The translations under genes and the position numbers were made by a program. A DNA stretch of 64,000 bases from Myxococcaceae bacterium (GTDB lineage Bacteria > Myxococcota > Myxococcia > Myxococcales > Myxococcaceae): NCBI GenBank assembly GCA_004173515.1, contig SECN01000063.1:18481-82480 (forward strand), read 5' to 3'. A model generated the notes under the pieces. The model was not told where the DNA came from. It saw only the letters and a list, made by a program, of their open reading frames with translations, and did no database searches. This document shows, piece by piece, positions 49,719 to 60,679 of this stretch (position 1 is the stretch's first letter; every line of letters starts with the position of its first letter).

Positions 49719-51626
49719 TCAGTAGTGCACGGACAGCGATACGCCGCTGTAGGTCGAGTAGCCGTTGAGCATGATCCACAGCCGGCTCGCGGACGCCTGC
49801 GCGGCCAGGGCGCAGCTCTCGTTGTTGCCCCCCAGGTAGGGCCGGCAGCCGTAGGTGGTCGTGGTGGGCGCGGCGCCGAAGCGCGTGTAGAGGTCCACGT
49901 CACCGGTGCCGCTGGAGAGGGTCACGGTGGAGGCCGTGCTCGCGGGCACGTCGATGCAGTAGTACTGCTGCGAGCCCGCCGCGCCGGAGAGGAGCGAGAC
50001 CGTGGTGTTGTTCGGCAGCAGCACGCAGGAGGGCGGCGGAAGCGCGGCGCCCACGCCCACCGCGTTCCACGCGGCTTCCACCGCGTTCTGGATGGCGGTG
50101 CTGTAGCCCAGGCTCTGCGCGGCCTGCTTCGTCATCGTCTTGGCCTGCGCCAGGTTGGTGCTGGCGAGGAAGAGGTTGGCGTTGGCGTAGTAGAAGATGC
50201 GCCCCGCGGCCTGCACGCCGATGGCAGGCACGTTGACCGTCGTCTTGCCCCTCGGGTGCACGCCGCCCGTGGCCAGCAGCTTGAACGCGAGGTTCGGTAC
50301 GCCGGAGCCGTAGTGCACGTCGGTGTTCGCGGTGAGCTGCGGGTAGTAGTCCACCGACGCGCCATCCAGCGCCGGGTCGTTCATGTAGCGCAGGGCGTCC
50401 CCGGGCGTGTTCGGCGTCACGACCAGCTCCCCGATGTGCCAGATGCTCGTCGCCGTGCTCCAGGTGCCGGACGCCCAGCTTCCACACGTCGCGGCGAAGA
50501 TGTCCGACAGCGACTCGTTGAGCGCGCCGGACTCACCCGAATAGGTGAGGTTGGAGGTGGCACCCGTCACCGCGTGGGTGAACTCGTGCACGACGACGTC
50601 GGGATCCGTGCAGGGCGGCCCCGACGTGACGCCGTCGCCGTCACTGCAGATCATCGCGCTGCCGTTCCAATAGGCGTTCGGATACGGCGAGCTGTAGTGC
50701 ACGCTCGCCTTCAACTGGATGCCCGCGCCGTTGTAGGAGTCCCGGGCGAAGTTCTGCTGGAAGCAGTCGTAGAAGAGGCCCAGGTTGTCGTACGTCTTGT
50801 CGATGACCGCGTCCCCGGTCGGAAGCTGCCCCTCCTGCCGGCACCAGCCATTCGTCGTGCCTCCCACCGAGCACACCCGGCGGTTGCGCGCGGTGTGGAT
50901 CTCCGAGGTCCGCAGCACCTCCGCGCCGTCCGTCGCGCCGACGAAGACGTGGTCGCGCACCGGCAGGCCGTCCGGGGCCTCGCCGGACACCACGACCTCG
51001 AAGGCGCGCACCAGGGCCGCGTCCGGCGTCGGGCGCACGAACACCTCCCGGGGCGCTTCGGCGCTCTGGCCTCCGGCCGTCGCCGCCAGGGCCGCCTCTC
51101 GCGCCAGCTCCGGAGCGATGCGCGCCGCCTCCAGGGCCCCCTCACCATCGCGTGCCGAGCTGTTCACCAGGTACACCCGGCCCGCCTCGTCCAGGTGCAC
51201 GAGCAGCTCCTCGCCCACCACCGGCAGGCCCTCCTTCACCTGCGCGTAGCGAACATGGGTATGGCCCAGCTCGTCGCGGTGGATGCCCACGGGCGTCACA
51301 TCCTTCGCCTTCAGCCGGAAGGCGGGCAGCACCCGGGCCAGCGTGGGCTCCAGCAGCGCATGCGCCTGCCAGGCCGAAGCCCCGGGGATGGGACGGCCCG
51401 TGGCCCCCAGCGCGCCCTTGAGGAGCGACGGGACGCCATCCGGGTGCGCATCCAGCACCTGCGTGCCGGGCAGCGCTGCCAGGGCCGCCTCCACGTCCCG
51501 GAGGCCGGAGCCCTTGGCGACCTCGGAAGACGGCGGAGCGGGCGCCTCCGCGTCCGGCCCTCCCGCGCCACAGGCGGACAACGTGAACGTCAGGCCGGCC
51601 AGGAGCCAGCGGGTCTTGCGCGTCAT
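49719..51626 (-). CDS. M4 (thermolysin-like) metalloprotease, lipoprotein prepro-enzyme
   Basis: 635 residues from ATG 51626; RBS GGGGG ahead of it. Lipobox-type signal (FTLSACGAG) then an FTP propeptide (residues 40-200), then the peptidase: VVHEFTHAVTG (HExxH zinc site) and ALNESLSDIFAA (third ligand Glu plus Asp), with NTDVHYGSGVPNLAF as the active-site His loop. The C-terminal 110 residues form a PPC domain (VDLYTRFG, SRLWIMLNGYSTYSGV). Secreted protease for extracellular protein digestion, consistent with predation. Confidence 0.92.
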   Translation of the reverse strand: MTRKTRWLLAGLTFTLSACGAGGPDAEAPAPPSSEVAKGSGLRDVEAALAALPGTQVLDAHPDGVPSLLKGALGATGRPIPGASAWQAHALLEPTLARVLPAFRLKAKDVTPVGIHRDELGHTHVRYAQVKEGLPVVGEELLVHLDEAGRVYLVNSSARDGEGALEAARIAPELAREAALAATAGGQSAEAPREVFVRPTPDAALVRAFEVVVSGEAPDGLPVRDHVFVGATDGAEVLRTSEIHTARNRRVCSVGGTTNGWCRQEGQLPTGDAVIDKTYDNLGLFYDCFQQNFARDSYNGAGIQLKASVHYSSPYPNAYWNGSAMICSDGDGVTSGPPCTDPDVVVHEFTHAVTGATSNLTYSGESGALNESLSDIFAATCGSWASGTWSTATSIWHIGELVVTPNTPGDALRYMNDPALDGASVDYYPQLTANTDVHYGSGVPNLAFKLLATGGVHPRGKTTVNVPAIGVQAAGRIFYYANANLFLASTNLAQAKTMTKQAAQSLGYSTAIQNAVEAAWNAVGVGAALPPPSCVLLPNNTTVSLLSGAAGSQQYYCIDVPASTASTVTLSSGTGDVDLYTRFGAAPTTTTYGCRPYLGGNNESCALAAQASASRLWIMLNGYSTYSGVSLSVHY

Positions 51627-51652
51627 GGACCTACCCCCTTTGGGACGAAGCA

Positions 51653-51664
51653 GTTCTTTAGAAC
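51653..51664. promoter_or_regulatory. short palindrome upstream of the M4 protease gene
   Basis: GTTCTTTAGAAC, a 5-2-5 perfect inverted repeat, lies about 27 bp before the protease start in an AT-richer patch. Could be an operator or part of the promoter; no family of regulator is evident. Confidence 0.25.
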
Positions 51665-51875
51665 ATTCCAAGAAAAGCATGGAGCGCTGACTGTCAGCAG
51701 GGTTCATGGAAGACCTGGAGTCCGGGGGCGGTTCACCCGGGCCCACGTCGGCGGCGTTGCACCCACCCGGACGGGGGGCAGCCATCCGGACACGAACTCC
51801 GGGCGTTGTGACGCGGGGCGCGATGATAAGGACGGCCCCGCTGTTACCTCCCGTCACCCGTTCGCAAGGTCCTCC

Positions 51876-54800
51876 ATGCTCACGCTGCGCGGGGCTCCGG
51901 CCCTCTCCGAATTCCGGTGGCCTTTCGCAGGTGCGCCGCATGGAGCGCGGCATCGCGTTCTTCCTCACCGGCCCGGGGGGCCGTGAGCTGGAGCCCCAGG
52001 AGGCCGAGGGCGTGGAGGCGGTGCTCCACGACCGGATGACGCAGGCGGTGCTGCCCCGGATGGAGGACGCGGCGGTGCTCTTCCAGACGCACGCGCCCCG
52101 GCCGCTCACGCGCGTGGACGTGCTGGGCGGAGGACGGGCCGCGCTGGTGCTGGCCAACGGTGAGCTGGGCCTGGCGCTGGCGGAGGACGAAATCGACTAC
52201 CTGGTGGAGCGCTTCACGCAGCTCCAGCGCAACCCCACCGACGTCGAGCTGATGATGTTCGCGCAGGCCAACAGCGAGCACTGCCGCCACAAGATCTTCA
52301 ACGCGTCGTGGACGCTGGATGGCAAGCCGCGCGAGCGCTCGCTCTTCCAGGCCATCAAGAACACCTTCGCCGCGAGCCCCGGCGGCGTGCTGTCCGCGTA
52401 CAAGGACAACTCCGCCGTCATCGAGGGCTTCGAGGTGGAGCGCTGCACAACCATCCCACCGCCATCTCCCCGTACCCGGGCGCGGCCACGGGCGCGGGCG
52501 GAGAGATCCGCGACGAGGGCGCCACCGGGCGCGGCGCGAAGCCCAAGGCGGGCCTCACCGGCTTCTCCGTCAGCCACCTGCGCATCCCGGGCTTCACGCA
52601 GCCGTGGGAGGTGCCGTACGGCAAGCCGGACCGCATCGTGTCCGCGCTGGACATCATGCTGGACGGTCCGCTGGGCGGCGCGGCGTTCAACAACGAGTTC
52701 GGCCGGCCCAACCTGTGCGGCTACTTCCGCAGCTTCGAGCAGCAGATTCCCACCGCCACCGGCGTGGAGGTGCGCGGCTACCACAAGCCCATCATGCTGG
52801 CGGGCGGCATGGGCAACATCCGCGCGGGCCACGTGAAGAAGGAGCAGTTGCGCGCGGGCGACAAGCTCATCGTGCTCGGCGGCCCGGCGATGCTGATTGG
52901 CCTGGGCGGCGGCGCGGCGTCCTCCATGGCGCAGGGCGCGAGCGCGGCGGACCTGGACTTCGCCTCCGTGCAGCGTGACAACGCGGAGATGGAGCGCAGG
53001 TGTCAGGAGGTCATCGACCAGTGCTGGATGCTGGGCGAGCAGAACCCCGTGCGCTCCATCCACGACGTGGGCGCGGGCGGCCTGTCCAACGCGCTGCCGG
53101 AGCTGGCGCACGACAACGGCCTGGGCGGCAGGCTGGAGTTGCGCCAGGTGCCCAACGACGAGCCGGGCATGTCGCCGGTGGAGATCTGGTGCAACGAGGC
53201 GCAGGAGCGCTACGTGCTCGGCGTCGCGCCGGAGGACCTGGCGCGCTTCCAGGCGCTGTGCGAGCGCGAGCGCGCCCCCTTCGCCGTGCTGGGCGAGGCC
53301 ACGGCGGAAGAGGTGCTGACGCTCTCCGACAGCCAGTTGGGGGACACGCCCATCGCGCTGCCCATGGACGTGCTCTTCGGCAAGGCGCCGCGCATGCATC
53401 GCGAGGGCGTGTCGCGGCCGCTAAAGCACGCGCCGCTCGACATCCCCCGGGACTGCAAGGCGCTGGCGCACGCGGTGCTGGCGCACCCGACGGTGGCGGA
53501 CAAGTCGTTCCTCATCACCATTGGCGACCGCACCGTGTCCGGCCTCACCGCGCGGGACCAGATGGTGGGCCCCTGGCAGGTGCCGGTGGCCGACTGCGCG
53601 GTGACGCTGTCCTCCATCCTGTCCACCACGGGCGAGGCCATGGCGCTGGGCGAGCGCACGCCGCTGGCGCTCATCGACGCGGCGGCCTCCGCGCGCATGG
53701 CGGTGGGCGAGGCGCTGACGAACCTGGCGGCGGCGCGCATCGACACGCTGTCGGACGTGAAGCTGTCCGCGAACTGGATGGCGGCGGCGGGCAGCCCCGG
53801 TGAGGACGCGAACCTCTACGCGGCGGTGCACGCGGTGGGCATGGAGCTGTGCCCCGCGCTGGGCATCGCCATCCCCGTGGGCAAGGACTCCATGTCCATG
53901 CGCACACAGTGGCAGGAGGACGGCGCCAAGAAGGCGGTGACGTCGCCCCTGTCGCTCATCATCACCGCGTTCGCCCCGGTGCTGGACGCGCGCCGCGCGC
54001 TGACGCCGCAACTGGTCCACCTGGCGCAGGACACGCGGCTGCTCCTGGTGGACGTGGCGGCGGGCCGGCAGCGCCTGGGCGGCTCCGTGCTGGCGCAGGT
54101 CCACCAGCAGGTGGGCCCGGAGTCCCCCGACGTGGACGACCCGGCCCGGCTCAAGGGCTTCTTCGCCGGCATGCAGGAACTCCAGGCGGCGGGCGTGCTG
54201 CTCGCCTACCACGACCGCTCCGACGGCGGCCTCTTCGCCACGCTGGCGGAGATGGCCTTCGCGGGCCACTGCGGCCTGGACGTGGACGTGGAGCCGCTGG
54301 GAAGCGATCCGGTGGCGGCGCTCTTCAACGAAGAGCTGGGCGCGGTGGTGCAGGTGCGCGCGGCCGACGTGGCGCGGGTGGGGGACGTCTTCGCGAAGCA
54401 CGGCCTGGGGGGCCACGTGCACGCGCTGGGCACTCCGACGCAGAAGCAGGTGGTGCGGGTGCGCGGCGGTGGCCTGGAGCTGCTCGCGGAGGACACCGTG
54501 GCGCTCAAGCGCACGTGGTCGCGCGTCAGCTACGAGATGCAGCGGCTGCGCGACAACCCCGTCTGCGCGGAGGATGAGTACGCGGCGAAGTGCGACGCGA
54601 GCGACCCGGGCCTGTCGCCGGTGCTCACGTTCGACCCGACGGTGGACGTGGCGGCGCCGTTCATCGCGAAGGGCGCGCGGCCCCGCGTGGCCGTGCTGCG
54701 CGAGCAGGGCGTCAACAGCCAGCAGGAGATGGCGGCGGCGTTCACCCGCGCGGGCTTCGCCGCGGTGGACGTGCACATGAGCGACCTGCTCGCGGGTCGC

Positions 54801-55451
54801 GTGTCGCTGAAGGACTTCCACGGCGTGCTGGCGTGCGGCGGCTTCAGCTACGGCGACGTGCTGGGCGCGGGCGGCGGCTGGGCGAAGTCCATCCTCTTCA
54901 ACCCGCGCACGCGCGACGCCTTCTCCGCGTTCTTCGCGCGGCCGGACAGCTTCGGACTGGGCGTGTGCAACGGCTGCCAGATGTTCGCGCAGCTGCGCGA
55001 GCTCATCCCCGGCGCGGACGCGTGGCCGCGCTTCGTGCGCAACGCGTCCGAGCAGTTCGAGGCCCGCCTGGGCACGGTGCAGGTGGCCCCGTCCCCGTCG
55101 CTCTTCTACAAGGGCATGGAGGGCAGCCGGATGCTCATCGTCGTGTCGCACGGCGAAGGCCGCGCGGAGTTCCCCAACGAGGAAGAGGCCGCGCGCGTGG
55201 ATGGCTCGGGGCTGGTGACGACGCGCTGGGTGGACAACCGGGGACAGGTGGCGGTGAGGTACCCGGCCAATCCCAATGGCTCGCCGCACGGCATCGCGGG
55301 GCTCACCACGAAGGACGGGCGCTTCACCATCACCATGCCCCACCCGGAGCGCGTGCACCGCACCGTGCAGCACTCCTGGGCCCCGCCCACGTGGGGCGAG
55401 GACGGCCCCTGGATGCGCATGTTCCGCAACGCCCGCGTCACCCTGGGGTGA
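51876..55451 (+). pseudogene. purL: phosphoribosylformylglycinamidine synthase, two internal gaps
   Basis: The ATG at 51876 ([14 protein letters not shown]) is the expected PurL start. After SEFR the next family match, [16 protein letters not shown], is in another frame, with about 75 residues missing. A second shift lies near 52445: after VIEGFEVER the match resumes at [12 protein letters not shown], lacking about 25 residues (the MKVET region). The rest is intact to the stop: [19 protein letters not shown], the glutamine amidotransferase end with [11 protein letters not shown] (Cys nucleophile) and MPHPERVH (His). Intact large PurL is about 1290-1310 residues and forms FGAM from FGAR. purL is single-copy and needed for purine prototrophy, so these gaps suggest assembly or sequence error rather than decay. 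Confidence 0.9.
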
Positions 55452-55453
55452 CA

Positions 55454-55478
55454 CGGGAGGCGGTGGGGCCTTCTCCCG
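55454..55478. terminator. hairpin between convergent purL and chitinase genes
   Basis: CGGGAG (55454-55459) pairs with CTCCCG (55473-55478) in the 27-bp gap between two convergent stop codons. Stem of 6 bp, loop 13 nt. Confidence 0.5.
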
Positions 55479-57380
55479 CTACGGCAGGAAGGCCCGCTTC
55501 ACCGCGTCCAGTTGCGGATTGGCGCCGGTGACGGGGTCGGTGCAGCCCTGGTTCACGGTCCAGATGATGGCGCCGCCATAACCCTCCTCCTTCACGAAGG
55601 CGCCCTTGGCGGCGATGGCCCTGGGGCTGTCGTAGGAGATCCACGTCACCGTCCCGTCCTCCACCAACCCATTCGCGGGGAAGGTCACATAGCTGGCCTG
55701 GGCGGTGTCGTCCCAGTGGAGCGTTCCCTTCGCGGAGAGGTCGCGGATCTTCTTGTAGGTGAAGACGTTGTCCCCTCCGGCGTAATCGGATTCGCCCGTG
55801 AAGGGCTGATAGGGGCCGGTGATGTGGCGCCACGCCATGCCGTAGAAGGGAATGCCCAGGCCCAGCTTCGCCTTGGGGATGCCCGCCTTCACCCACAGCT
55901 CCAGGCTGGAGGCGATGGACGTGGGGTGCAATCCCTGCTCACCGCGCAGCGCGGACGTGTGCCAGGACTCCCAGCCCTCCCACGGGCCGATCATCTCGTA
56001 GGACATGACGTTGATCTGATTGAAGTAGGGCGCGAGCTGCGCGAACCACGGGTCCGCGTCCGCTGGGAAGTTGGCGTTGATCCAGTGGATGGGGAAGGTG
56101 AGCGTGATGTTGGAGCGTTGGCGGCGCAGGTCCCTCACCAGCGCGAGCAGCTTCGGCCGATCCTCCGGCTCCACCGGCTCCCAGTCCAGGTCCAGCCCGT
56201 CGTAGCCGAAATCGTTCATCACCCTGCGCAGGTTCGCGGCGAACTTCGCCCGGTTCGCGTCGGAGGCCGCGCCCACCCAGCCCTCGTGCGTGCCCGCGCC
56301 GCCCACCATCAGGATGGCCTGGCGTCCGGCGGCGTGCGCGCGCTCCGCCAACCTGCGCGCGATGTCCGGGCCGTCGTCGTGGTCGAACTGCGCGGTCAGC
56401 GTGCCATCCGGATTGGGAGTCACGCGTCCGACCATCAGGTGCGTGATGGCGCTGAAGTCCACCTTCTCCGGTGGATAGAGCTCCGTGTTCCAGCCCGTGT
56501 AGTAGCCCGACACCCACTTGCCCTCGCCCGGCGGCGTCGGCCGGTGGACTCCCACGGTGGCCACGGCGTTCCGGCTCGGATCCGCCTTGCTCCGGGCAAT
56601 CACGCGGTAGGTCCCCGGCGCGTCCGGCGCGGTGTAGAGGCCGGTGTCGCTGACGGTGCCGCCTGAATCGCCCGGCTCCACGCTCCAGGTCACCCCGGCG
56701 TCCGTGCTGCCCGTCACGGTGGCGGTGAAGTGAAACGTCTCCCCGGGCGACAGGAAGGCGTTCGTCGGGCTCACGGTGACGCGCACCTCCTCCGGGGGCG
56801 CCTGGGCGCGCTCCACGCCCAGGTCGTCGATGAAGAGCGGCAGCAGCGTGCTGCCGCTGTCCTCTTGAATCCACAGGCCCGTCAGGAACGTCTGGCCTTC
56901 GGGCACCAGCGCGGACATGGGCACGCGGCAGGAGGTCCAGCCGCCGCTGGGAATGGCGCCACCTTCACACGTGGGCCCCAGGGGCACGCCCGCGGGTTGC
57001 TCGGCGCCCAGGATGGCGCGCACGCGCACCGCCGGGTTCGCCGCGTTGCTTGCGCCGTGCACCTTCAGCACCAGCGTGTCCTCGGGCGCGACCTCGAGTC
57101 CCGGGTGGTTGAAGTAGAGCGCCTCCCAGGGCCCCAGTGTGACGGAGATGGAGTGCGTGCCGGTGGCCACGGGGTCGGTGGCGCTCAGCGAATGGGCCTG
57201 CGCCCAGGAGAAGTCCTCCCAGGGCGCGTCCAGCCGGTCCTGGTAGATCCACGTCGTCGGGGCGGACTGCGTGCCCGCGTCCACGGAGGGCCGGGGCGTG
57301 TGGGGACAGCTCGCCAGCCCCACGCCGATGAGCAACACGACGCCCAGCACCCCGAGGAACACCGTCGAACGTCGTCCCAT
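55479..57380 (-). CDS. GH18 chitinase-like lipoprotein (copy 1)
   Basis: 633 residues with a signal ending at VGLASC. An N-terminal beta-sandwich CBM-like domain (TTWIYQDRLDAPWEDFSW to LFIDDLGVE) is followed by a Big2-like Ig repeat (VTVSPTNAFLSPGETF) and a GH18 TIM barrel whose catalytic motif DGLDLDWEPVEPED contains the DxDxE Glu acid. WVSGYYTGWN opens the barrel and ISYDSPRAI and IWTVNQGCT close it. Exported enzyme for chitin or peptidoglycan-like glycans. Strongly similar along its whole length to the gene 155 bp upstream, so a tandem duplication. Confidence 0.9.
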   Translation of the reverse strand: MGRRSTVFLGVLGVVLLIGVGLASCPHTPRPSVDAGTQSAPTTWIYQDRLDAPWEDFSWAQAHSLSATDPVATGTHSISVTLGPWEALYFNHPGLEVAPEDTLVLKVHGASNAANPAVRVRAILGAEQPAGVPLGPTCEGGAIPSGGWTSCRVPMSALVPEGQTFLTGLWIQEDSGSTLLPLFIDDLGVERAQAPPEEVRVTVSPTNAFLSPGETFHFTATVTGSTDAGVTWSVEPGDSGGTVSDTGLYTAPDAPGTYRVIARSKADPSRNAVATVGVHRPTPPGEGKWVSGYYTGWNTELYPPEKVDFSAITHLMVGRVTPNPDGTLTAQFDHDDGPDIARRLAERAHAAGRQAILMVGGAGTHEGWVGAASDANRAKFAANLRRVMNDFGYDGLDLDWEPVEPEDRPKLLALVRDLRRQRSNITLTFPIHWINANFPADADPWFAQLAPYFNQINVMSYEMIGPWEGWESWHTSALRGEQGLHPTSIASSLELWVKAGIPKAKLGLGIPFYGMAWRHITGPYQPFTGESDYAGGDNVFTYKKIRDLSAKGTLHWDDTAQASYVTFPANGLVEDGTVTWISYDSPRAIAAKGAFVKEEGYGGAIIWTVNQGCTDPVTGANPQLDAVKRAFLP

Positions 57381-57535
57381 GTCGCTCCACCCTCATCGAA
57401 GTGAGGTGTGGCGGTCTGGTGCCGCTCACACACCGCGCTGGTCAGAGCGGGCGCCAGGAGCTTCAGGACGGACACCGCACCCGGCACCCGGCCTGGGAGG
57501 AGGGCGGGGCTGGGACGCGAGGGCGGGGTGCTCGA

Positions 57536-59443
57536 CTACCGGAGGAAGGCGCCCTTCACCGCGTCCAGCAACGGATTGGCGCCGGTGGCGGCATCGGTGC
57601 AGCCCTGGTTGAGGGTCCAGATGATGGCGCCGCCATAGCCTTCCTCCTTCACGAACGCGCCCTTGGCGGCGATGGCCTGCGGACTGTCGTAGGAGATCCA
57701 CGTCACCGTCCCGTCCTCCACCAACTGGTCCGGAGCGAACGTCACGTAGCTGGCCTGGGCCTTCTCATCCCACTGGTACTTCCCCTGCTTCGAATAGCGG
57801 AGGATCTTCTTGTACGTGAACGAGTTGTCCCCGCCGACGTAGTCGGACCAGTTCGTGAACGGCTGGTAGGGGCCGGTGATGTGGCGCCACGCGAGGCCAT
57901 AGAAGGGGATGCCCAGCCCCAGCTTCGCCTTGGGGATGCCGGACTTCACCCACAGCTCCAGGCTGGAGGCGATGGACGTGGGATGCAATCCCTGCTCACC
58001 GCGCAGCGCGGACGTGTGCCAGGACTTCCACCCGTCCCACGGGCCGATCATCTCGTAGGACATGAGGTTCATCTGATCGAAGTACGGCGCCAACTGGACG
58101 AACCATGGGTCGGCGTCGTTGGGGAAGTTGGTGTTGATCCAGTGCAGGGGAAAGGTGAGGAGCATCTTCGGACGCGCCTCGCGCAGGGCCTTCGCCAGGG
58201 CCAGCAACTGGGGGCGGTCCTCGGGCTTCACCGGCTCCCAGTCCAGGTCCAGCCCGTCGTAGCCGAAGTCATCCATCGCCTTGAGCAACGCGCGGACGAA
58301 CTGCGCCCGGTTCGCGTCGGAGGCCGCGCCCACCCAGCCGTCGTGCTCGCCGGATCCGCCCACCATGATGAGGGCCTTGCGACCGGCCGCGTGGGCGCGC
58401 CTGGACAGCGTGCGCGCGATCTCCGGGCCCCGGTCGTTGTCGAACTTCGTGCTGAGCGTGCCGTCCGCCTTCGGGGTGACGCGCCCGACGAGGATGTGCG
58501 TGAGCGCGCTGAAGTCCACCTTCTCCGGCGGGTAGTCGTCCGCGTTCCAGCCCGTGTAGTAACCGGACACCCACTTGCCCTGGCCCGGAGGCGTCGGAGG
58601 GCTGACCACCACGGTGGCCACGGCCTGTTGGTGGGGGTCCGCCTTGCTCCGGGCCATCACTCGGTAGACGCCCGGCTTCTTCGGCGCCGTGTAGAGACCG
58701 GTGGCCCCGAGGGCGCCCCCGTCCTTGCCGGGCTCGACGCTCCAGGCCACCTCCGTGTTCGGGCTGTTCGCCACCGTGGCGACGAAAGTGTGCGTGGCGC
58801 CCGGGGAGAGGAAGACGTCCGGCGTGTTCAGGGTGATGCTCACGCCTGCCTTGAGGGCCTGCGCGCCCGGGTGCTCCACGCCGATGTCGTCGAAGAAGAG
58901 CGGGGGCAGGGTGCCGCCGCTGTCCTCCTGGAGCCAGAGTCCGGTGATGCTCTTGCGCTCCTCGGGCACCAGCTTCGACAGGGGGACGCGGCAGGTGGCC
59001 CAGCGTCCGGCGGCAATGGCGCCGCCGTCACACGTGGGGCCCAGCGGCACTCCCACGGGCTGCTCCGCGCCGATGACGACGCGCACGCGCACCGCCGCGT
59101 TCCCGCCCGCCTTGCCCCCGTGCACGCGCAGCACCAGCGTGTCCCCGGGCTCCACGCGCAGGCCCTCGTGGCCGAAGTACAGCGCCTCCCATGCGCCCAG
59201 CGTCACGGAGATGGCGCGGGTGCCCACGGCCACGGGCGCGGTGGCGCCGAGCGAATGCGTCCCCGCCCAGGTCAGGTCCTGCCAGGGCGCGACGAGCTGG
59301 TCCTGGTAGATCCACGTCGTCGGGCGGGACGGGGTGCCCGCGTCCCCCGCCGCCTTGGGCCGGGGCGGAGCGGCCAGGCTCACACCGGCCATCAGCAGCG
59401 GGGTAAGCAGCACCGCCAGCAACCCCATCGGATGTCGTCGCAT
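57536..59443 (-). CDS. GH18 chitinase-like secreted protein (copy 2)
   Basis: 635 residues, same domain order as copy 1: signal peptide, CBM-like sandwich (TTWIYQDQLVAPWQDLTW), Ig-like repeat, GH18 barrel with DGLDLDWEPVKPED. No lipobox Cys here (signal ends SLAAPP), so it is probably released rather than anchored. The most divergent segments are in the N-terminal sandwich and Ig linker; the barrel is almost constant. Copies 1 and 2 lie head-to-tail on the minus strand and may be one transcript. Confidence 0.9.
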   Translation of the reverse strand: MRRHPMGLLAVLLTPLLMAGVSLAAPPRPKAAGDAGTPSRPTTWIYQDQLVAPWQDLTWAGTHSLGATAPVAVGTRAISVTLGAWEALYFGHEGLRVEPGDTLVLRVHGGKAGGNAAVRVRVVIGAEQPVGVPLGPTCDGGAIAAGRWATCRVPLSKLVPEERKSITGLWLQEDSGGTLPPLFFDDIGVEHPGAQALKAGVSITLNTPDVFLSPGATHTFVATVANSPNTEVAWSVEPGKDGGALGATGLYTAPKKPGVYRVMARSKADPHQQAVATVVVSPPTPPGQGKWVSGYYTGWNADDYPPEKVDFSALTHILVGRVTPKADGTLSTKFDNDRGPEIARTLSRRAHAAGRKALIMVGGSGEHDGWVGAASDANRAQFVRALLKAMDDFGYDGLDLDWEPVKPEDRPQLLALAKALREARPKMLLTFPLHWINTNFPNDADPWFVQLAPYFDQMNLMSYEMIGPWDGWKSWHTSALRGEQGLHPTSIASSLELWVKSGIPKAKLGLGIPFYGLAWRHITGPYQPFTNWSDYVGGDNSFTYKKILRYSKQGKYQWDEKAQASYVTFAPDQLVEDGTVTWISYDSPQAIAAKGAFVKEEGYGGAIIWTLNQGCTDAATGANPLLDAVKGAFLR

Positions 59444-59600
59444 GATCCCGCACCCTAGCGAATCGGAGGCCGGGTCCGCTGGGGGGGCCGCGCGCGTGCG
59501 GCGTGGCCGAGGGCCGTCAGGGTGGCAGGCGGATCCCGGGACCGCGGCGCCCGAGGCAGCCCGGTGGAACCGGCTGCTCCCGGGGCGCGGATGACAACGG

Positions 59601-60023
59601 CTACGCGCGGACCAGCTCGATGGGACTGCCTTCCGGCACGTGCTTCATCGCCACCGAGTTCATGCAGTAGCGCAGCCCCGTGGGCGGCGGGCCGTCCGGG
59701 AAGACGTGGCCCAGGTGGCCGTCGCAGCGGGCGCAGCGGACCTCCGTGCGCACCATGCCGTGGGACACGTCGCGGATCTCCGTGAGCGAGTCCGGGGACA
59801 GGGCCTGGGTGAAGGACGGCCAGCCCGTGCCGGACTCGAACTTCGTCCCGGACTGGAACAGCGGGTTGTTGCACCCCGCGCACACATAGGTGCCGGGCGT
59901 CTTCGTGCCCAGGAAACAGCCTGACCCCGGGTACTCCGTGCCGTGCCGGCGCAGCACGTCGAACTCCTCGGGGGTGAGGCGCTTGCGCCACTCTTCGTTG
60001 GAAAGGTTGAGCTTGTCCGTCAT
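59601..60023 (-). CDS. msrB: peptide-methionine (R)-S-oxide reductase MsrB
   Basis: 140 residues from ATG 60023, with GGAGGA six nt upstream. Zinc-binding pairs CAGC and CARC, GTGWPSF and the catalytic Cys in [11 protein letters not shown] are all present. Cytosolic; repairs methionine R-sulfoxide. A single-gene unit, divergent from the CBS-domain gene. Confidence 0.95.
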   Translation of the reverse strand: MTDKLNLSNEEWRKRLTPEEFDVLRRHGTEYPGSGCFLGTKTPGTYVCAGCNNPLFQSGTKFESGTGWPSFTQALSPDSLTEIRDVSHGMVRTEVRCARCDGHLGHVFPDGPPPTGLRYCMNSVAMKHVPEGSPIELVRA

Positions 60024-60243
60024 GGGTCCTCCTCCACGGTGTCTTCTCCGGGCACCTGCCCGAGCACGACCTTGGATGCTCCAGCGTGATTCCCGTCGCA
60101 CCGTATACCAGGGAGGCAGGCGGGCGACTGTCACCCCTGCGACCCATGGCACGTCCGTGCGAGCCCGACGACACGGCCACGAAGAAAGGGTGGCGCGGGT
60201 TGTACCCCGGCATGGGGATGCGCGGGCCCCGAGGAGGTTGCCA

Positions 60244-60663
60244 ATGCGGGTTGCGGAACTGATGAAGAAGGACGTGGAGACCATCGACGCGGGCGAATGT
60301 CTGCGCACCGCCGCGGAGCGCATGCGCACCGGCTACCTCGGCGCGCTGCCCGTCACGGAGAACGGCCAGCTCGTGGGCATGCTGACCGACCGGGACATCG
60401 CCGTGCGCTCCACCGCCCTGGGCAAGGACCCCAACGTCACCTCCGTGCGCGAGGCGATGACCGCCGCCGTCATCACCTGCTCCGCGGACGACTCGCTGGA
60501 TGCCGGCGAGCGCCTGATGGAGGAGAAGAGCGTGCGCCGGCTCGTCGTCGTGGACGCGGACCGCCACACGGTGGGCATCCTCGACATGGACGATGTCGCC
60601 ACCGTGCCCGGCAAGCTCATCCGCCCCGGCGAGCTGCTGGAGCACCTCAGCATCTATTCGTGA
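60244..60663 (+). CDS. two-CBS-domain protein
   Basis: 139 residues, ATG 60244 preceded by GAGGAGG. Two CBS repeats: [18 protein letters not shown] to [13 protein letters not shown], and [18 protein letters not shown] to [12 protein letters not shown]. Stand-alone CBS pairs bind adenosyl nucleotides as energy sensors; targets here are unknown. No partner gene is adjacent. Confidence 0.9.
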   Translation: MRVAELMKKDVETIDAGECLRTAAERMRTGYLGALPVTENGQLVGMLTDRDIAVRSTALGKDPNVTSVREAMTAAVITCSADDSLDAGERLMEEKSVRRLVVVDADRHTVGILDMDDVATVPGKLIRPGELLEHLSIYS

Positions 60664-60679
60664 ACGGCTGGCGGGAAGC

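Noticed and set aside
48954..51986. Long plus-strand frame across the M4 protease
   Set aside because: Antisense shadow; only its last 35 codons, from 51876, are real and belong to purL.
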